Origin: Sphaerisporangium krabiense
Lineage (GTDB): Bacteria > Actinomycetota > Actinomycetes > Streptosporangiales > Streptosporangiaceae
Assembly (NCBI RefSeq): GCF_014200435.1
Contig: NZ_JACHBR010000001.1
Coordinates: forward strand, 496,001-560,000
Reading direction: 5' to 3'
DNA length: 64,000 nt
The notes beneath the pieces were generated by a model. The model was not told where the DNA came from, made no database searches, and was given only the letters and a program-made list of their open reading frames with translations. This document shows, one piece after another, positions 47,828-55,506 of the stretch. Made by a program: the position numbers and the translations under genes. Every line of letters begins with the position of its first letter. Position 1 is the stretch's first letter.

Positions 47828-48265
47828 TCACGGCGGCTGGTCGCCCGCGTCGGGGCCCGCCGCCGCGGCGCCGGACATCTCCGACCCGGGGAACCCGAAC
47901 GCGCCCAGGAACACCGCGCTCCAGCGGACGCCGACCGTGACGGCGACCTCGCCCTGCGCCGCGCCCATGGCGCACCGCGTGAGCCGGACGGCGGCGTCAC
48001 GGTGGGCGGCGACGAGCTCGCGCGCCTTCCCGCAGACGGCACGCTCGTCGCCGAGCAGGCGCACGTTCCCGGTGGCCCGCAGGTGTTCGACGTCGATCTG
48101 GTCGGCGGCGGCGCGCGCCGCCTGCTCGGCGATGTCGGACGCGCGCAATCGCGCGTTGATCGCGGCCCCGCCGTCGACCAGCAGCCCGGCCAGCAGGAAC
48201 ACCGTCACCGAGAAGATGACCGTGAACACCGACATCGACCCCGTGTCATCCGGCGGGACGCTCAT
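47828..48265 (-). CDS. TadG-like pilus assembly protein
   Basis: A 145-residue protein with one N-terminal helix (SMSVFTVIFSVTVFLLAGLLVDGGAAI cut to its core FTVIFSVTVFLLAGLLVDGG) followed by ASDIAEQAARAAAD. This matches the Flp pilus-assembly TadE/G-like family, which are minor pseudopilin-like proteins. It lacks the glutamate at +5 of the prepilin motif, unlike its neighbours Flp and TadE. It overlaps tadE as ATGA. Confidence 0.82.
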   Translation of the reverse strand: MSVPPDDTGSMSVFTVIFSVTVFLLAGLLVDGGAAINARLRASDIAEQAARAAADQIDVEHLRATGNVRLLGDERAVCGKARELVAAHRDAAVRLTRCAMGAAQGEVAVTVGVRWSAVFLGAFGFPGSEMSGAAAAGPDAGDQPP

Positions 48266-48678
48266 CGCACCCTCCGGAAGAGTTCGAGCGGCACCACGGA
48301 GGCGCCGGTGGTGCGCTTGATCGCGCCGAAGCCGAGGAAGTCCAGGCGCAGCTCGCAGGTGACCTGCGCGCGGACGCTGCCGCCCTCGCGCCAGTCGCTG
48401 CCGGTGAGGCTGACGTCGGGACGGCACTGCCCGCGCAGCGCCGAGACCGCCGCCTCCCGCGCCGCGCGCTCCGCCGCGGGGCGCGTGCGCTGCACGGAGG
48501 CGGCGCGCGCGGCGTCCCGCGCGGCCCCGTTGACCTCGCCCTGGGCCTCGACCACGCGCCCCGCCCCGACCAGGAAGGTCAGGAAGATCAGGAACAGGGG
48601 CGCGAGCATGACGGCCTCGACCGCCATCGATCCCCGATCGCGCGGGCGGCCCCGGGTGAGACGGCGCCGTGCGGTCAC
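48262..48678 (-). CDS. tadE: TadE-like pseudopilin
   Basis: A 138-residue pseudopilin. The prepilin site reads DRG/SMAVEAVMLAPLF with glycine before the cut and glutamate at +5, followed by a single hydrophobic helix. The mature part carries two cysteines (GQCRP and VTCEL) that may form a disulfide. GTG 48678 overlaps the flp stop as GTGA. Part of the contiguous tad operon. Confidence 0.88.
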   Translation of the reverse strand: MTARRRLTRGRPRDRGSMAVEAVMLAPLFLIFLTFLVGAGRVVEAQGEVNGAARDAARAASVQRTRPAAERAAREAAVSALRGQCRPDVSLTGSDWREGGSVRAQVTCELRLDFLGFGAIKRTTGASVVPLELFRRVR

Positions 48679-48902
48679 GGCTTTCGGTCGCCTCCGCCGC
48701 CGAAGTTGGTCTGGATCTCGTTCTGCTTCTGGGTGACCAGGGTCTTGATCAGCGTGGCGAGACCGAGGGCCACGCCCGCGATGATCGCCGTGATGATCAC
48801 CCACTCGACCGCGGACGCTCCGCGCGAGGGGGCGGTCCGCGCGCGGTGGATCCGCACGTGGAGCACGGCGACCAGGTATTCGAGCCATGGCGGTGTGTAC
48901 AT
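48675..48902 (-). CDS. flp: Flp-type pilin
   Basis: A 75-residue prepilin and probable major subunit of the Tad pilus. The processing motif is RG/ASAVEWVIITAIIAG, with glutamate at +5, as in Flp pilins. The lead peptide is about 29 residues and basic. The mature pilin would be only about 46 residues, with a Gly-rich end. The start codon directly follows the tadC stop. No prepilin peptidase gene is present in this window. Confidence 0.85.
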   Translation of the reverse strand: MYTPPWLEYLVAVLHVRIHRARTAPSRGASAVEWVIITAIIAGVALGLATLIKTLVTQKQNEIQTNFGGGGDRKP

Positions 48903-49826
48903 CTAGGACCCCAACATCTTCATCGCTGCCGGAAAACTGAGAAAGATCACGAATCCCGCGCAGAGCAGGAGCTGGGCGACCAGCATCGACTGGGAGCGCT
49001 CGCCGGCCTGGCCCTCGACCTCGGCCAGCTCGCGCCGCCGCATCGTGGCCGCGCGGGCGGTGAGCGAGGCCCGGACCTTGGCGCCGTCGTCCGCCACGAG
49101 CCCGAGCGCCGCCGACAGGTCGCGCAGCTCGTCGACGTTGATCTCGTCGCCGAGCCTGCCGAGCGCCTGCCAGGGGGTGATGCCGACGATCCTGGCGTTG
49201 GCGAGCGCCTCGCGGATGCGGGCCATCGCCCAGTTGGACGAGCCGCCGTCGCCGACCGAGACCGCCATCAGCAGGGCCTCGGGCACTCCCCTGCCTCCGG
49301 CGAGGTTCATCGCCACCAGGTCCAGGAAGGCGCCGACGGCGTGCCGGAAGTCGCGCCTGCGCACGGCGGCGTCCCGGCGGATCTGCAGGTCGGGCAGGAA
49401 GAAGAAGACCACCGCGATGATCAGCGCCGCCCACATCGGCACCTGGAGCGACACGCCCCACCCCATGAGGGCGAGCCAGCCCAGCAGCACGGGGAAGGCG
49501 AGCAGCCCCGACACCGCGAGCAGGACCTTCGTCGCGAGGTAGCCCTCGAAGGACTTGCCGAGCAGGGTCAGGTCGGCGCGGACGGAGCGGACCTCCCAGC
49601 CGCGGGAGGCGTAGAAGCGGGCGAGCCGCGAGCCGAGCTCGCGGCGGAAGGCGCTGACGTCCTCGTCGGGGCTGATGAGCTGGAGACGGAAGGCGTCGCC
49701 GCCCTCGCGGACCGAGTCGAGCGCGAGCAGCCGGGCCACCAGGCCGGGGCGGGGCGGGAACAGGGCCCTGACCAGCAGGAACAGGCCCAGCCCTACCGCG
49801 CCGCCCGCGAGGACGTTCTCAAGCAT
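48903..49826 (-). CDS. tadC: TadC, type II secretion F-domain membrane protein
   Basis: A 307-residue inner-membrane platform protein. Hydrophobic helices lie near residues 5-20, 105-150 and at the C-terminus, and the F domain includes FRHAVGAFLDLVAMNLAGGRGVPEALLMA. It works with TadB as the membrane base for Flp pilus assembly. It overlaps tadB by 8 bases. Confidence 0.92.
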   Translation of the reverse strand: MLENVLAGGAVGLGLFLLVRALFPPRPGLVARLLALDSVREGGDAFRLQLISPDEDVSAFRRELGSRLARFYASRGWEVRSVRADLTLLGKSFEGYLATKVLLAVSGLLAFPVLLGWLALMGWGVSLQVPMWAALIIAVVFFFLPDLQIRRDAAVRRRDFRHAVGAFLDLVAMNLAGGRGVPEALLMAVSVGDGGSSNWAMARIREALANARIVGITPWQALGRLGDEINVDELRDLSAALGLVADDGAKVRASLTARAATMRRRELAEVEGQAGERSQSMLVAQLLLCAGFVIFLSFPAAMKMLGS

Positions 49827-50730
49827 GCACGCCTCCCGCGACGGGTTCGCGCTCCACGGGGGCGGAGGCGACGGCGCCGAGCAGGCGCGCGGGCTTGTCG
49901 AAGCGGGCCAGGCGCCGCATCCAGGCGAACCCCGCGCCGAACAGCGCGGCCACCACGACCAGCACGGCCTGGCCGAGCAGCGAGTCGTACTCCGCGACGT
50001 AGGAGCGGTTGAAGACGACCAGCAGCGCGGCGAAGGCCAGCGCCGTGCCGACCACGATCTGCACGCTGCGGCGGGTGGACCTGCGCTCGGCCTCGACGCG
50101 GCGGCGCATGTCGAGCTCCTCGCGCGCCGAGACCGCGAGCGCGCCCAGCACCTCGCGCAGCCCGGGGCCGCGCAGTTTGGCGTTGAGTATCAGGGCGGCG
50201 ACCACGAGGTCCGCCGATGGGTCGTCCAGTTCGTCGGCGAACAGGCGCAGCGCGTCGGGCAGGGGCATGCGGGTGTGGAGGCGGTCGACCAGCGAGCGCA
50301 GGTGCGGCCGCAGGGTGGGGGCCGCCGCGCGGATCGAGGACGGGATCGCCTGCTCCAGGCCCGCGGCCCCGGCGATGGTGTCGCGCAGCGACTCGGTCCA
50401 GGCGGCCAGGCCCTCCAGCCGGACCATGGCCGCGCGTTCCTCCGACGCGCCGCCGGTCAGGCCGCGCCAGGCCAGGACGAGCAGGACGGCGCCCGCCGCC
50501 ATGACCGGCCAGCCGCTGACGACCAGCACCAGGCCGCCGGTGATGGTGGCGACCGCCGACCGCGTGGAGAGCCTGCGCAGCAGCTCACGGCGGCGCGCCC
50601 CCCGGTCGGGGGTGGCGGGCTTTCGCCGCACGCCGTAGAGGGCCAGGCCGAACAGGAACAGGCCGCCGCCGGTCGCGGCCCCGGCCAGCAGCGCGAGCCA
50701 GTCGAGCAGGCCGGTGGGCATGGGGATCAT
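49819..50730 (-). CDS. tadB: TadB, type II secretion F-domain membrane protein
   Basis: A 303-residue platform protein with helices near the N-terminus, around residues 55-90 and at the C-terminus. The F domain is marked by AAWTESLRDTIAGAAGLEQAI and VAALILNAKLRGPGLREVLGALA. It starts at ATG 50730, overlapping the tadA stop as ATGA. Confidence 0.92.
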   Translation of the reverse strand: MIPMPTGLLDWLALLAGAATGGGLFLFGLALYGVRRKPATPDRGARRRELLRRLSTRSAVATITGGLVLVVSGWPVMAAGAVLLVLAWRGLTGGASEERAAMVRLEGLAAWTESLRDTIAGAAGLEQAIPSSIRAAAPTLRPHLRSLVDRLHTRMPLPDALRLFADELDDPSADLVVAALILNAKLRGPGLREVLGALAVSAREELDMRRRVEAERRSTRRSVQIVVGTALAFAALLVVFNRSYVAEYDSLLGQAVLVVVAALFGAGFAWMRRLARFDKPARLLGAVASAPVEREPVAGGVHA

Positions 50731-52034
50731 GACCAGGCCCCCCTCGCCGGGTCGTAGCCGTGCGGGACGAGGTCCTCCAGGCAGGCGATCGGCGCGAGCG
50801 GCACGGCGTGGCCGTCCGGGCCCGGGGCGAAGACCTCCGAGGACAGCACCCGGCCGTCCACGCCGGCGACCTCGCGGACGCTGGCGACGAAGCGGCGCAG
50901 GCGCCCGCCCTGGTGGTAGTCGTTGCGCTTCTCGATGAAGACGACGAAGTCGATGGCGCCCGCGATGAGCATGTGGGTGGCCTCGACGGGGAGGCGCTCC
51001 TCGGCCTGCAGGGCGTAGGTGGCGATGCGGTTGAAGACCTCCATGGAGGAGTTGGCGTGGATGGTCGACAGCGACCCGTCGTTGCCCTGGGTCATGGCGT
51101 TGAGCATCGTGACGATCTCGTCGCCCAGCACCTCGCCGACGATCACGCGGCTGGGGTTCATGCGCAGCGACCTGCGGACCAGCTCGGCCATGGTGATCTC
51201 GCCCTGCCCCTCGGAGTTGGGCAGGCGGTGCTCGAAGGCCACGACGTTCGGGTGCAGCTCGGGGAACTGGTCGAGGCCCAGCTCGAGGGCGCGTTCGACG
51301 GTGATCAGCCGCTCGTGGGGCGGGATCTCGTTGGCCAGCGCCCGCAGCAGGGTGGTCTTCCCCGCGTTCGTGGACCCGGCGATCATGATGTTCTTGCGCG
51401 CGGCCACGGCGGCGGACAGGAAGCGGCCCAGCTCGGGGGTGAGGGTGCCGTTGCCGACCAGGTCGCTGAGGAAGACCTTGCCGAGGCGGGCGCGGCGGAT
51501 CGACACCGCGGGCCGCACGGTGACGTCCATGACGGCCGACAGGCGCGAGCCGTCGGGCAGCCGCAGGTCGAGCTGGGGGTTGGCGGTGTCGAAGGCGCGG
51601 CTGGACAGGCCGCTGTAGGCGGCGAGGATCTGGATCAGCTCGATCAGCTCCTCGTCGGAGTCGGCCACGGGGTCGTGCATGACCTCCTGGCCGTCGGCGT
51701 ATCCGACGAAGACGCGGTCGCAGCCGTTGACGTCGATGTTCTCGACCTCGGGGTCGTCCAGCAGCGGCTGGAGCCTGCCGACGCCGAACAGGGCGGCGTG
51801 GATGCCCGCCGCCAGCGCCTCTTCCTCCTCGGCCGTCGGCGGGGTGCGCCCCGAGCCGATCTCGTTGCGGGCGTGCTCCTCGAGGACCTGCGAGATCAGG
51901 GCGCGGGCGAACTGGCGCTCGTCCTCGCCGGACATGGGGACGAGGCCGCTCGCCTGGTCCAGGCGGCGCTGGTGGGCGAGGCGGTCGCCGACCTCCTGCC
52001 GGAACCGTTTCACCAGCGTGTGGTCGATGCTCAC
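50727..52034 (-). CDS. tadA: TadA/CpaF secretion ATPase
   Basis: The hexameric ATPase that drives Tad pilus assembly, 435 residues. Walker A (AGSTNAGKTTLL) lies near residue 220. The Asp box/Walker B region is followed by the TMAELVRRSLRMNPSRVIVGEV segment (His and Asp box equivalents), and GNDGSLSTIHANSS is typical of CpaF proteins. The N-terminal domain (EVENIDVNGCDRVFV) matches CpaF. GTG 52034 is the start; 31 bases separate it from tadZ. Confidence 0.95.
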   Translation of the reverse strand: MSIDHTLVKRFRQEVGDRLAHQRRLDQASGLVPMSGEDERQFARALISQVLEEHARNEIGSGRTPPTAEEEEALAAGIHAALFGVGRLQPLLDDPEVENIDVNGCDRVFVGYADGQEVMHDPVADSDEELIELIQILAAYSGLSSRAFDTANPQLDLRLPDGSRLSAVMDVTVRPAVSIRRARLGKVFLSDLVGNGTLTPELGRFLSAAVAARKNIMIAGSTNAGKTTLLRALANEIPPHERLITVERALELGLDQFPELHPNVVAFEHRLPNSEGQGEITMAELVRRSLRMNPSRVIVGEVLGDEIVTMLNAMTQGNDGSLSTIHANSSMEVFNRIATYALQAEERLPVEATHMLIAGAIDFVVFIEKRNDYHQGGRLRRFVASVREVAGVDGRVLSSEVFAPGPDGHAVPLAPIACLEDLVPHGYDPARGAWS

Positions 52035-52065
52035 CCGCGCCTCCCCTTCACCGCTCCCGCGACGC

Positions 52066-52884
52066 TCATCTCGACAGGCCCCCTGAGCGGGGACGCGGCG
52101 GCTCGGTGGAGACGCCGCGCGCGCGGGGCGGCTCGGCGGCGGGCGCGCGGCCGGGCGCGACGCGGGCGGCCAGGCGGCCGGCCAGCTCGCGGGCGGTGCG
52201 GATGAGCAGGGATCGGTCCAGGCGTCCGCCCCACTGGCCGCGCAGCAGCTCGGCGCCCTTGGGGTCGTAGGCCAGGCCCGCGACGAAGGCGGCGTCGACG
52301 CCGGTGGCGGCGACGATGCGCCCGACCTCTTCGATGGAGGACCGGTACGAGCGGGGCTCGGCGATCACCACGACGCCGATCTCGCCGGTCATGAGCGCGA
52401 GCCGCTCGCGGAGGTGGGCCACGTGGTCGAGGCTGGGCCGGGTGAACAGCAGCGTCAGCTCGGCCTCGGCGATCAGCTCGTTGATCTGCGGGTGGGCGCC
52501 GAGCCTGCCGAGGTCGGCCAGGACGTCGGCCTGCGGCAGCGCGGCCAGGGCGCGGCCGAGCGGGCCCCACAGCCACGTCAGGCCCGCGGCCTGCTCGCCG
52601 TGCGTCAGCCCGGTGAGGACGTCGAGGCCGCCCACGAGCTTCTGGGTGTGCTCGTGGACCTGCTCGGGGCGCAGGCCGCGCCGGGCGGTGGCGCCGAGGC
52701 TGAGCAGGCCCCGGGACGGGTTGAGCACGGTGCCGTCCATGCCGGGGAGCCGGTAGACCAGGTCGCCGCCGGAGGGGTCGCATTCGGCGAGCAGGACGGG
52801 CCGGGGCCACACCGCGCCGAGGGCGGTGGCGGCGGTGGTCACGCCCGGGGCTCCCTTGTCCGCGGCGAGGGCGATGAGCGCCAC
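52066..52884 (-). CDS. tadZ: TadZ/CpaE-like ATPase-fold localisation protein
   Basis: A 272-residue protein of the MinD/ParA fold that in other Tad systems positions the pilus machine. The N-terminus MALIALAADKGAPGVTTAA keeps the overall P-loop position but has KGAPGVTT in place of KGGVGKTT, losing the usual second lysine. The later LLAECDPSGGDLVYRL matches the switch region. No receiver domain precedes it. The C-terminal 40 residues are Arg/Pro-rich. GTG 52884 lies one base after the cpaB stop. Confidence 0.85.
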   Translation of the reverse strand: MALIALAADKGAPGVTTAATALGAVWPRPVLLAECDPSGGDLVYRLPGMDGTVLNPSRGLLSLGATARRGLRPEQVHEHTQKLVGGLDVLTGLTHGEQAAGLTWLWGPLGRALAALPQADVLADLGRLGAHPQINELIAEAELTLLFTRPSLDHVAHLRERLALMTGEIGVVVIAEPRSYRSSIEEVGRIVAATGVDAAFVAGLAYDPKGAELLRGQWGGRLDRSLLIRTARELAGRLAARVAPGRAPAAEPPRARGVSTEPPRPRSGGLSR

Positions 52885-52885
52885 G

Positions 52886-53587
52886 TCACCCCGCTCCGGG
52901 CAGCTTGCCGACGGCGATCTCGCCGCCGGAGGCGTACATGGCGATCGTGGGCGAGACGGTGGCGTCCACGACGATGGAGACCAGGCCGGTGCTGCTGGTC
53001 TCGCCGCCGCCCACGGCGTCGACGAGCGCGCTCGGCGCGAGCACCTTGCCCTGCGCCGCCGCCTTGCCGGAGCCGGGGGCGTACAGGACCTGGACGTGGT
53101 CGCCGGCCTTGAGGTCCAGGGGCATCTGGCCCGCCTTGAGCGCCAGGCCGAGGATCACCTTGCCGGGGCCGACCTGCTCGCTGGACCTGCTGACCATCTG
53201 CTCGGTGAGGAGCGTGCCGGGCAGGAGGGTGACGCGGGCGAAGGTGGTGGCGACCTCCTGGCGGTGCCGGTAGTCGACGTAGGCGACGCCGGTGTCGGCG
53301 ATCTGCACCTCTTCCATCGCCTCGGGCGGGATCGGCTGGCCGGGGCCGACCTGCTGGGTGATGCGGATGGCGGAGACGCGGTCGCCGCTGCGCACGACCA
53401 GGAGGGTGGTGGCGAGGGCGCCGCCGAGGACGAGTAACAGGGCGAGCGCCGCGAGGGCGGGCTTGCGCTCGCGGGGCGGGACGGGGAGCTTGCGCGACGC
53501 GGGGCCCGACAGCGCGCCCGGCGACCCGGGCCGCTCGGCGTTCACCGGGGCTCGGCTGTCGCGGTCGGGTCTCTCGCTGATCCTCAT
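52886..53587 (-). CDS. cpaB: CpaB/RcpC-like SAF-domain pilus assembly protein
   Basis: First gene of the Tad operon, 233 residues. A 40-residue cytoplasmic, Pro/Arg-rich lead is followed by a membrane helix (about 44-65) and an extracytoplasmic SAF domain (QQVGPGQPIPPEAMEEVQI, VTLLPGTLLTEQMV). The RcpC-like C-terminal part contains LDLKAGDHVQVLYAPG. In Gram-negatives the partner is an outer-membrane secretin; none is expected or seen here. Confidence 0.87.
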   Translation of the reverse strand: MRISERPDRDSRAPVNAERPGSPGALSGPASRKLPVPPRERKPALAALALLLVLGGALATTLLVVRSGDRVSAIRITQQVGPGQPIPPEAMEEVQIADTGVAYVDYRHRQEVATTFARVTLLPGTLLTEQMVSRSSEQVGPGKVILGLALKAGQMPLDLKAGDHVQVLYAPGSGKAAAQGKVLAPSALVDAVGGGETSSTGLVSIVVDATVSPTIAMYASGGEIAVGKLPGAG

Positions 53588-53962
53588 GGGTGGGGGGCTC
53601 CCGAATCAGGGACCAGGCCGACGGCCCCCGACCATGCGCTGATATCGATCAACACTGGGCCGATCGAGACGAACCGCATGACCACGGGGCGAAACGGCAT
53701 GGTCACGGATATGTTAGGACAAGACTTCGGTTATCACCGAAATTCTCGTACGATCGCGTGCCGCTTGCATCAAGCTCCGGCTTGGAAACCGGACCCATGC
53801 TCATCCACTATGGATTAGCTGTCAATGGGAGGGTCATCAATCCCATCGGTCCCGGGACATCGCCCACACCGAAATTTCCGTCGATATTCTCCTTTGTATC
53901 GACAGTAACGCCAGTAACATCTGTCACCCGCGCCACCCGGGTGTTCCCCGCGGATCGGCATC
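53588..53962. other. Intergenic region upstream of the Tad operon with an operator-like palindrome
   Basis: No gene is supported. The region is lower in G/C than its neighbours and should hold the promoter of the cpaB-to-secreted-protein operon. A palindrome TTCGGT-TATC-ACCGAA lies at 53726-53741, about 140 bases before the cpaB start, and is a candidate regulator site. I see no clear -35/-10 pair. Confidence 0.5.
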
Positions 53963-54316
53963 TTAACCGTTCTCCGCACGAACCCCGCCGGAGGCGGACG
54001 AACCGGTTTCCTCGTCGATCCAGCGAAGATAGGCGCCGAGCCCGCCGTCGACGGGCAGGGTGATGATCTCCGGCGTCTCGTAGGGGTGATCGCGGCGGAT
54101 CAGCTCGGTGAGGGCCTCCGCGCGCTCCCGCGTGGTCTTGACGAGAAGCAGGAACTCCTCGGCGGTCTCGAGCTCGCCCTTCCAGCGGTAGACGCTGGTG
54201 ACGGGCCCGACGATCTGGGCGCAGGCGGCGAGCCGGGCGCCGACGGCCGAGCGCGCCAGTTCCGCGGCCTTGGCCCTGTCGTCGACGGCCACCTGGACCT
54301 GCACGTATCCCGGCAT
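53963..54316 (-). CDS. cutA: CutA1 divalent-cation tolerance protein
   Basis: A 117-residue trimeric protein of the CutA1 family, PII-like in fold. Family marks are LVKTTRERAEALTELIRRDHPYETPEIITLPVDGG and the C-terminal YLRWIDEET, with a cysteine in AACAQIVGPVTSVYRW. It is named for copper/divalent metal tolerance in E. coli; its actual role in actinomycetes is unclear. It appears as a single gene. Confidence 0.94.
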   Translation of the reverse strand: MPGYVQVQVAVDDRAKAAELARSAVGARLAACAQIVGPVTSVYRWKGELETAEEFLLLVKTTRERAEALTELIRRDHPYETPEIITLPVDGGLGAYLRWIDEETGSSASGGVRAENG

Positions 54317-54777
54317 CGGCGCCCCTTTCCGTTAACCGGCCGTACACCTCGCCTGCCGGAGGCGCATGGCCTTGTCCGCTCTTGTCCACATGTTCGTCCA
54401 CAGTCCCGGCCGGGGACCAGCACCGGACTTTCGCCAGGAATATGGAGAAATATCCGGTTTAGACCTGCCAGCCCAGCGCCGTCCACAGACTTATCCACAG
54501 GCGAGGTCGAATTTCCCCGCGCCTGTGGACGGCAGGCCGTGACCGACCGGCAGGTGAACGGGAACCGGCGGCGGGCCCGGCCTCCGGCACGGGGACGCGC
54601 GCACCCGGCCACCAAGGTTAGCGCCGTTTCCCATCGGCCTTATCCCAGGAGAACACCGGAAACAAGCATGGATGTACTGAAGCACGGATTGGCGGGAACG
54701 ATAGCTACGTCTCCCCTCGGCAGATGCATATGTCCGTCTCGGCACGCAGGTGCGGAGCACGTGAGAAGGAGGGGGTC
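54317..54777. other. 461-base intergenic region carrying DnaA-box-like sequences
   Basis: No gene is supported here. The central part (about 54425-54465) is A/T-rich, including an imperfect inverted repeat GGAATAT/ATATCC, and lies between two groups of DnaA-box-like 9-mers, listed as a separate feature. The right part includes the GAGAAGGAGG ribosome site of the lipoprotein gene at 54778. Confidence 0.6.
54382..54532. promoter_or_regulatory. Cluster of DnaA-box-like 9-mers
   Basis: Sites are TTGTCCACA at 54382-54390, TCGTCCACA at 54394-54402, CCGTCCACA at 54479-54487, TTATCCACA at 54491-54499, and CCGTCCACA on the minus strand at 54524-54532. TTGTCCACA is the high-GC actinomycete form and TTATCCACA the E. 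coli consensus. The first and second pairs each have a 12-base start-to-start spacing, and an A/T-rich stretch lies between pairs. There is no dnaA or dnaN nearby, so this is not the usual oriC context. It could be a DnaA-titrating or DnaA-regulated promoter region. Confidence 0.6.
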
Positions 54778-55404
54778 ATGGACAGAATCCTGGCGTCGAG
54801 CATCGGGCTGGCCACAACGGTCCTGCTGGTGAGCGCTTGCGGCGGTTCGACCACGCCGAACGCCAACTACAGCAGGGCCGCGGCCAACGCCACGGAATCT
54901 CCGACCCCGACGGGCACGGAAACCGGCTACCCCGGCACGTCTCCCACCGCCTCCCCGACCGGGACGGCCTCGCCCGGCGGCTCTCCGACCGCCTCGCCCG
55001 GCGTCTCGCCCACCGAGTCCGCGAGCCCCATGCCGACGCCCGAGCACGCCAAGGTGCGGGTCGCCGATTCCCGGTACGGCAAGGTGCTGGTGGGCGAGAA
55101 CGGCAGGGCCCTGTACGTCTTCGACAAGGACACCGACAACACGTCCAACTGCAACGACGCCTGCGCCACCGCCTGGCCTCCGCTGGTCACCCGGGACAAG
55201 CCCCGCGCGGGCGAGGGCGTGAAGGAGAGCCTGCTCGGCACCACGACGCGCAAGCAGGGCGAGAAGCAGGTCACCTACAACAAGCACCCGCTGTACTACT
55301 TCAGCGGCGACAAGGTCTCCGGCGACTTCAACGGCCAGGGCAAGACCGGTTTCGGCGGCAAGTGGCATCTGATCGACCCCGAAGGCAAGAAAGTGGAGAA
55401 GTAG
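54778..55404 (+). CDS. COG4315-type lipoprotein with secreted repeats
   Basis: A 208-residue predicted lipoprotein with lipobox LVSAC (C21). A long Ser/Pro/Thr/Gly-rich linker (about 30-85, with SPTASP repeats) is followed by two copies of the secreted repeat family. The first holds GRALYVFDKDT and a conserved cysteine pair in SNCNDACATAWPPL; the second holds HPLYYFSGD and ends GGKWHLIDPEG. The function is unknown; the linker would let the domain reach through the wall. ATG 54778 has AGAAGGAGG upstream. Confidence 0.88.
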   Translation: MDRILASSIGLATTVLLVSACGGSTTPNANYSRAAANATESPTPTGTETGYPGTSPTASPTGTASPGGSPTASPGVSPTESASPMPTPEHAKVRVADSRYGKVLVGENGRALYVFDKDTDNTSNCNDACATAWPPLVTRDKPRAGEGVKESLLGTTTRKQGEKQVTYNKHPLYYFSGDKVSGDFNGQGKTGFGGKWHLIDPEGKKVEK

Positions 55405-55438
55405 GAGAACGGGCACCCGCGGGTCTAGATGGCGTAAA

Positions 55439-55496
55439 CCTCCGGACCGGGCGGACTCCCGTCGCTACGTTGAAGCGCGGGAGCCGGACCCGGAGG
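55439..55496 (+). promoter_or_regulatory. Nested inverted repeat overlapping the ribosome site of the secretion ATPase gene
   Basis: An outer stem CCTCCGG (55439-55445) with CCGGAGG (55490-55496) and an inner stem CTCCCG (55456-55461) with CGGGAG (55478-55483) can form one long hairpin. The right outer arm overlaps the GGAGGAG ribosome site (55492-55498) for the ATG at 55507, so folding would hide it. This requires that the transcript begins upstream of 55439, which is not known. Confidence 0.45.
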
Positions 55497-55506
55497 AGAA
55501 CGCCGC

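Noticed and set aside
54372-54380. TTGTCCGCT as a further DnaA box
   Set aside because: Two mismatches fall in the conserved CCACA part, so it was left out of the cluster although it is adjacent and in register.
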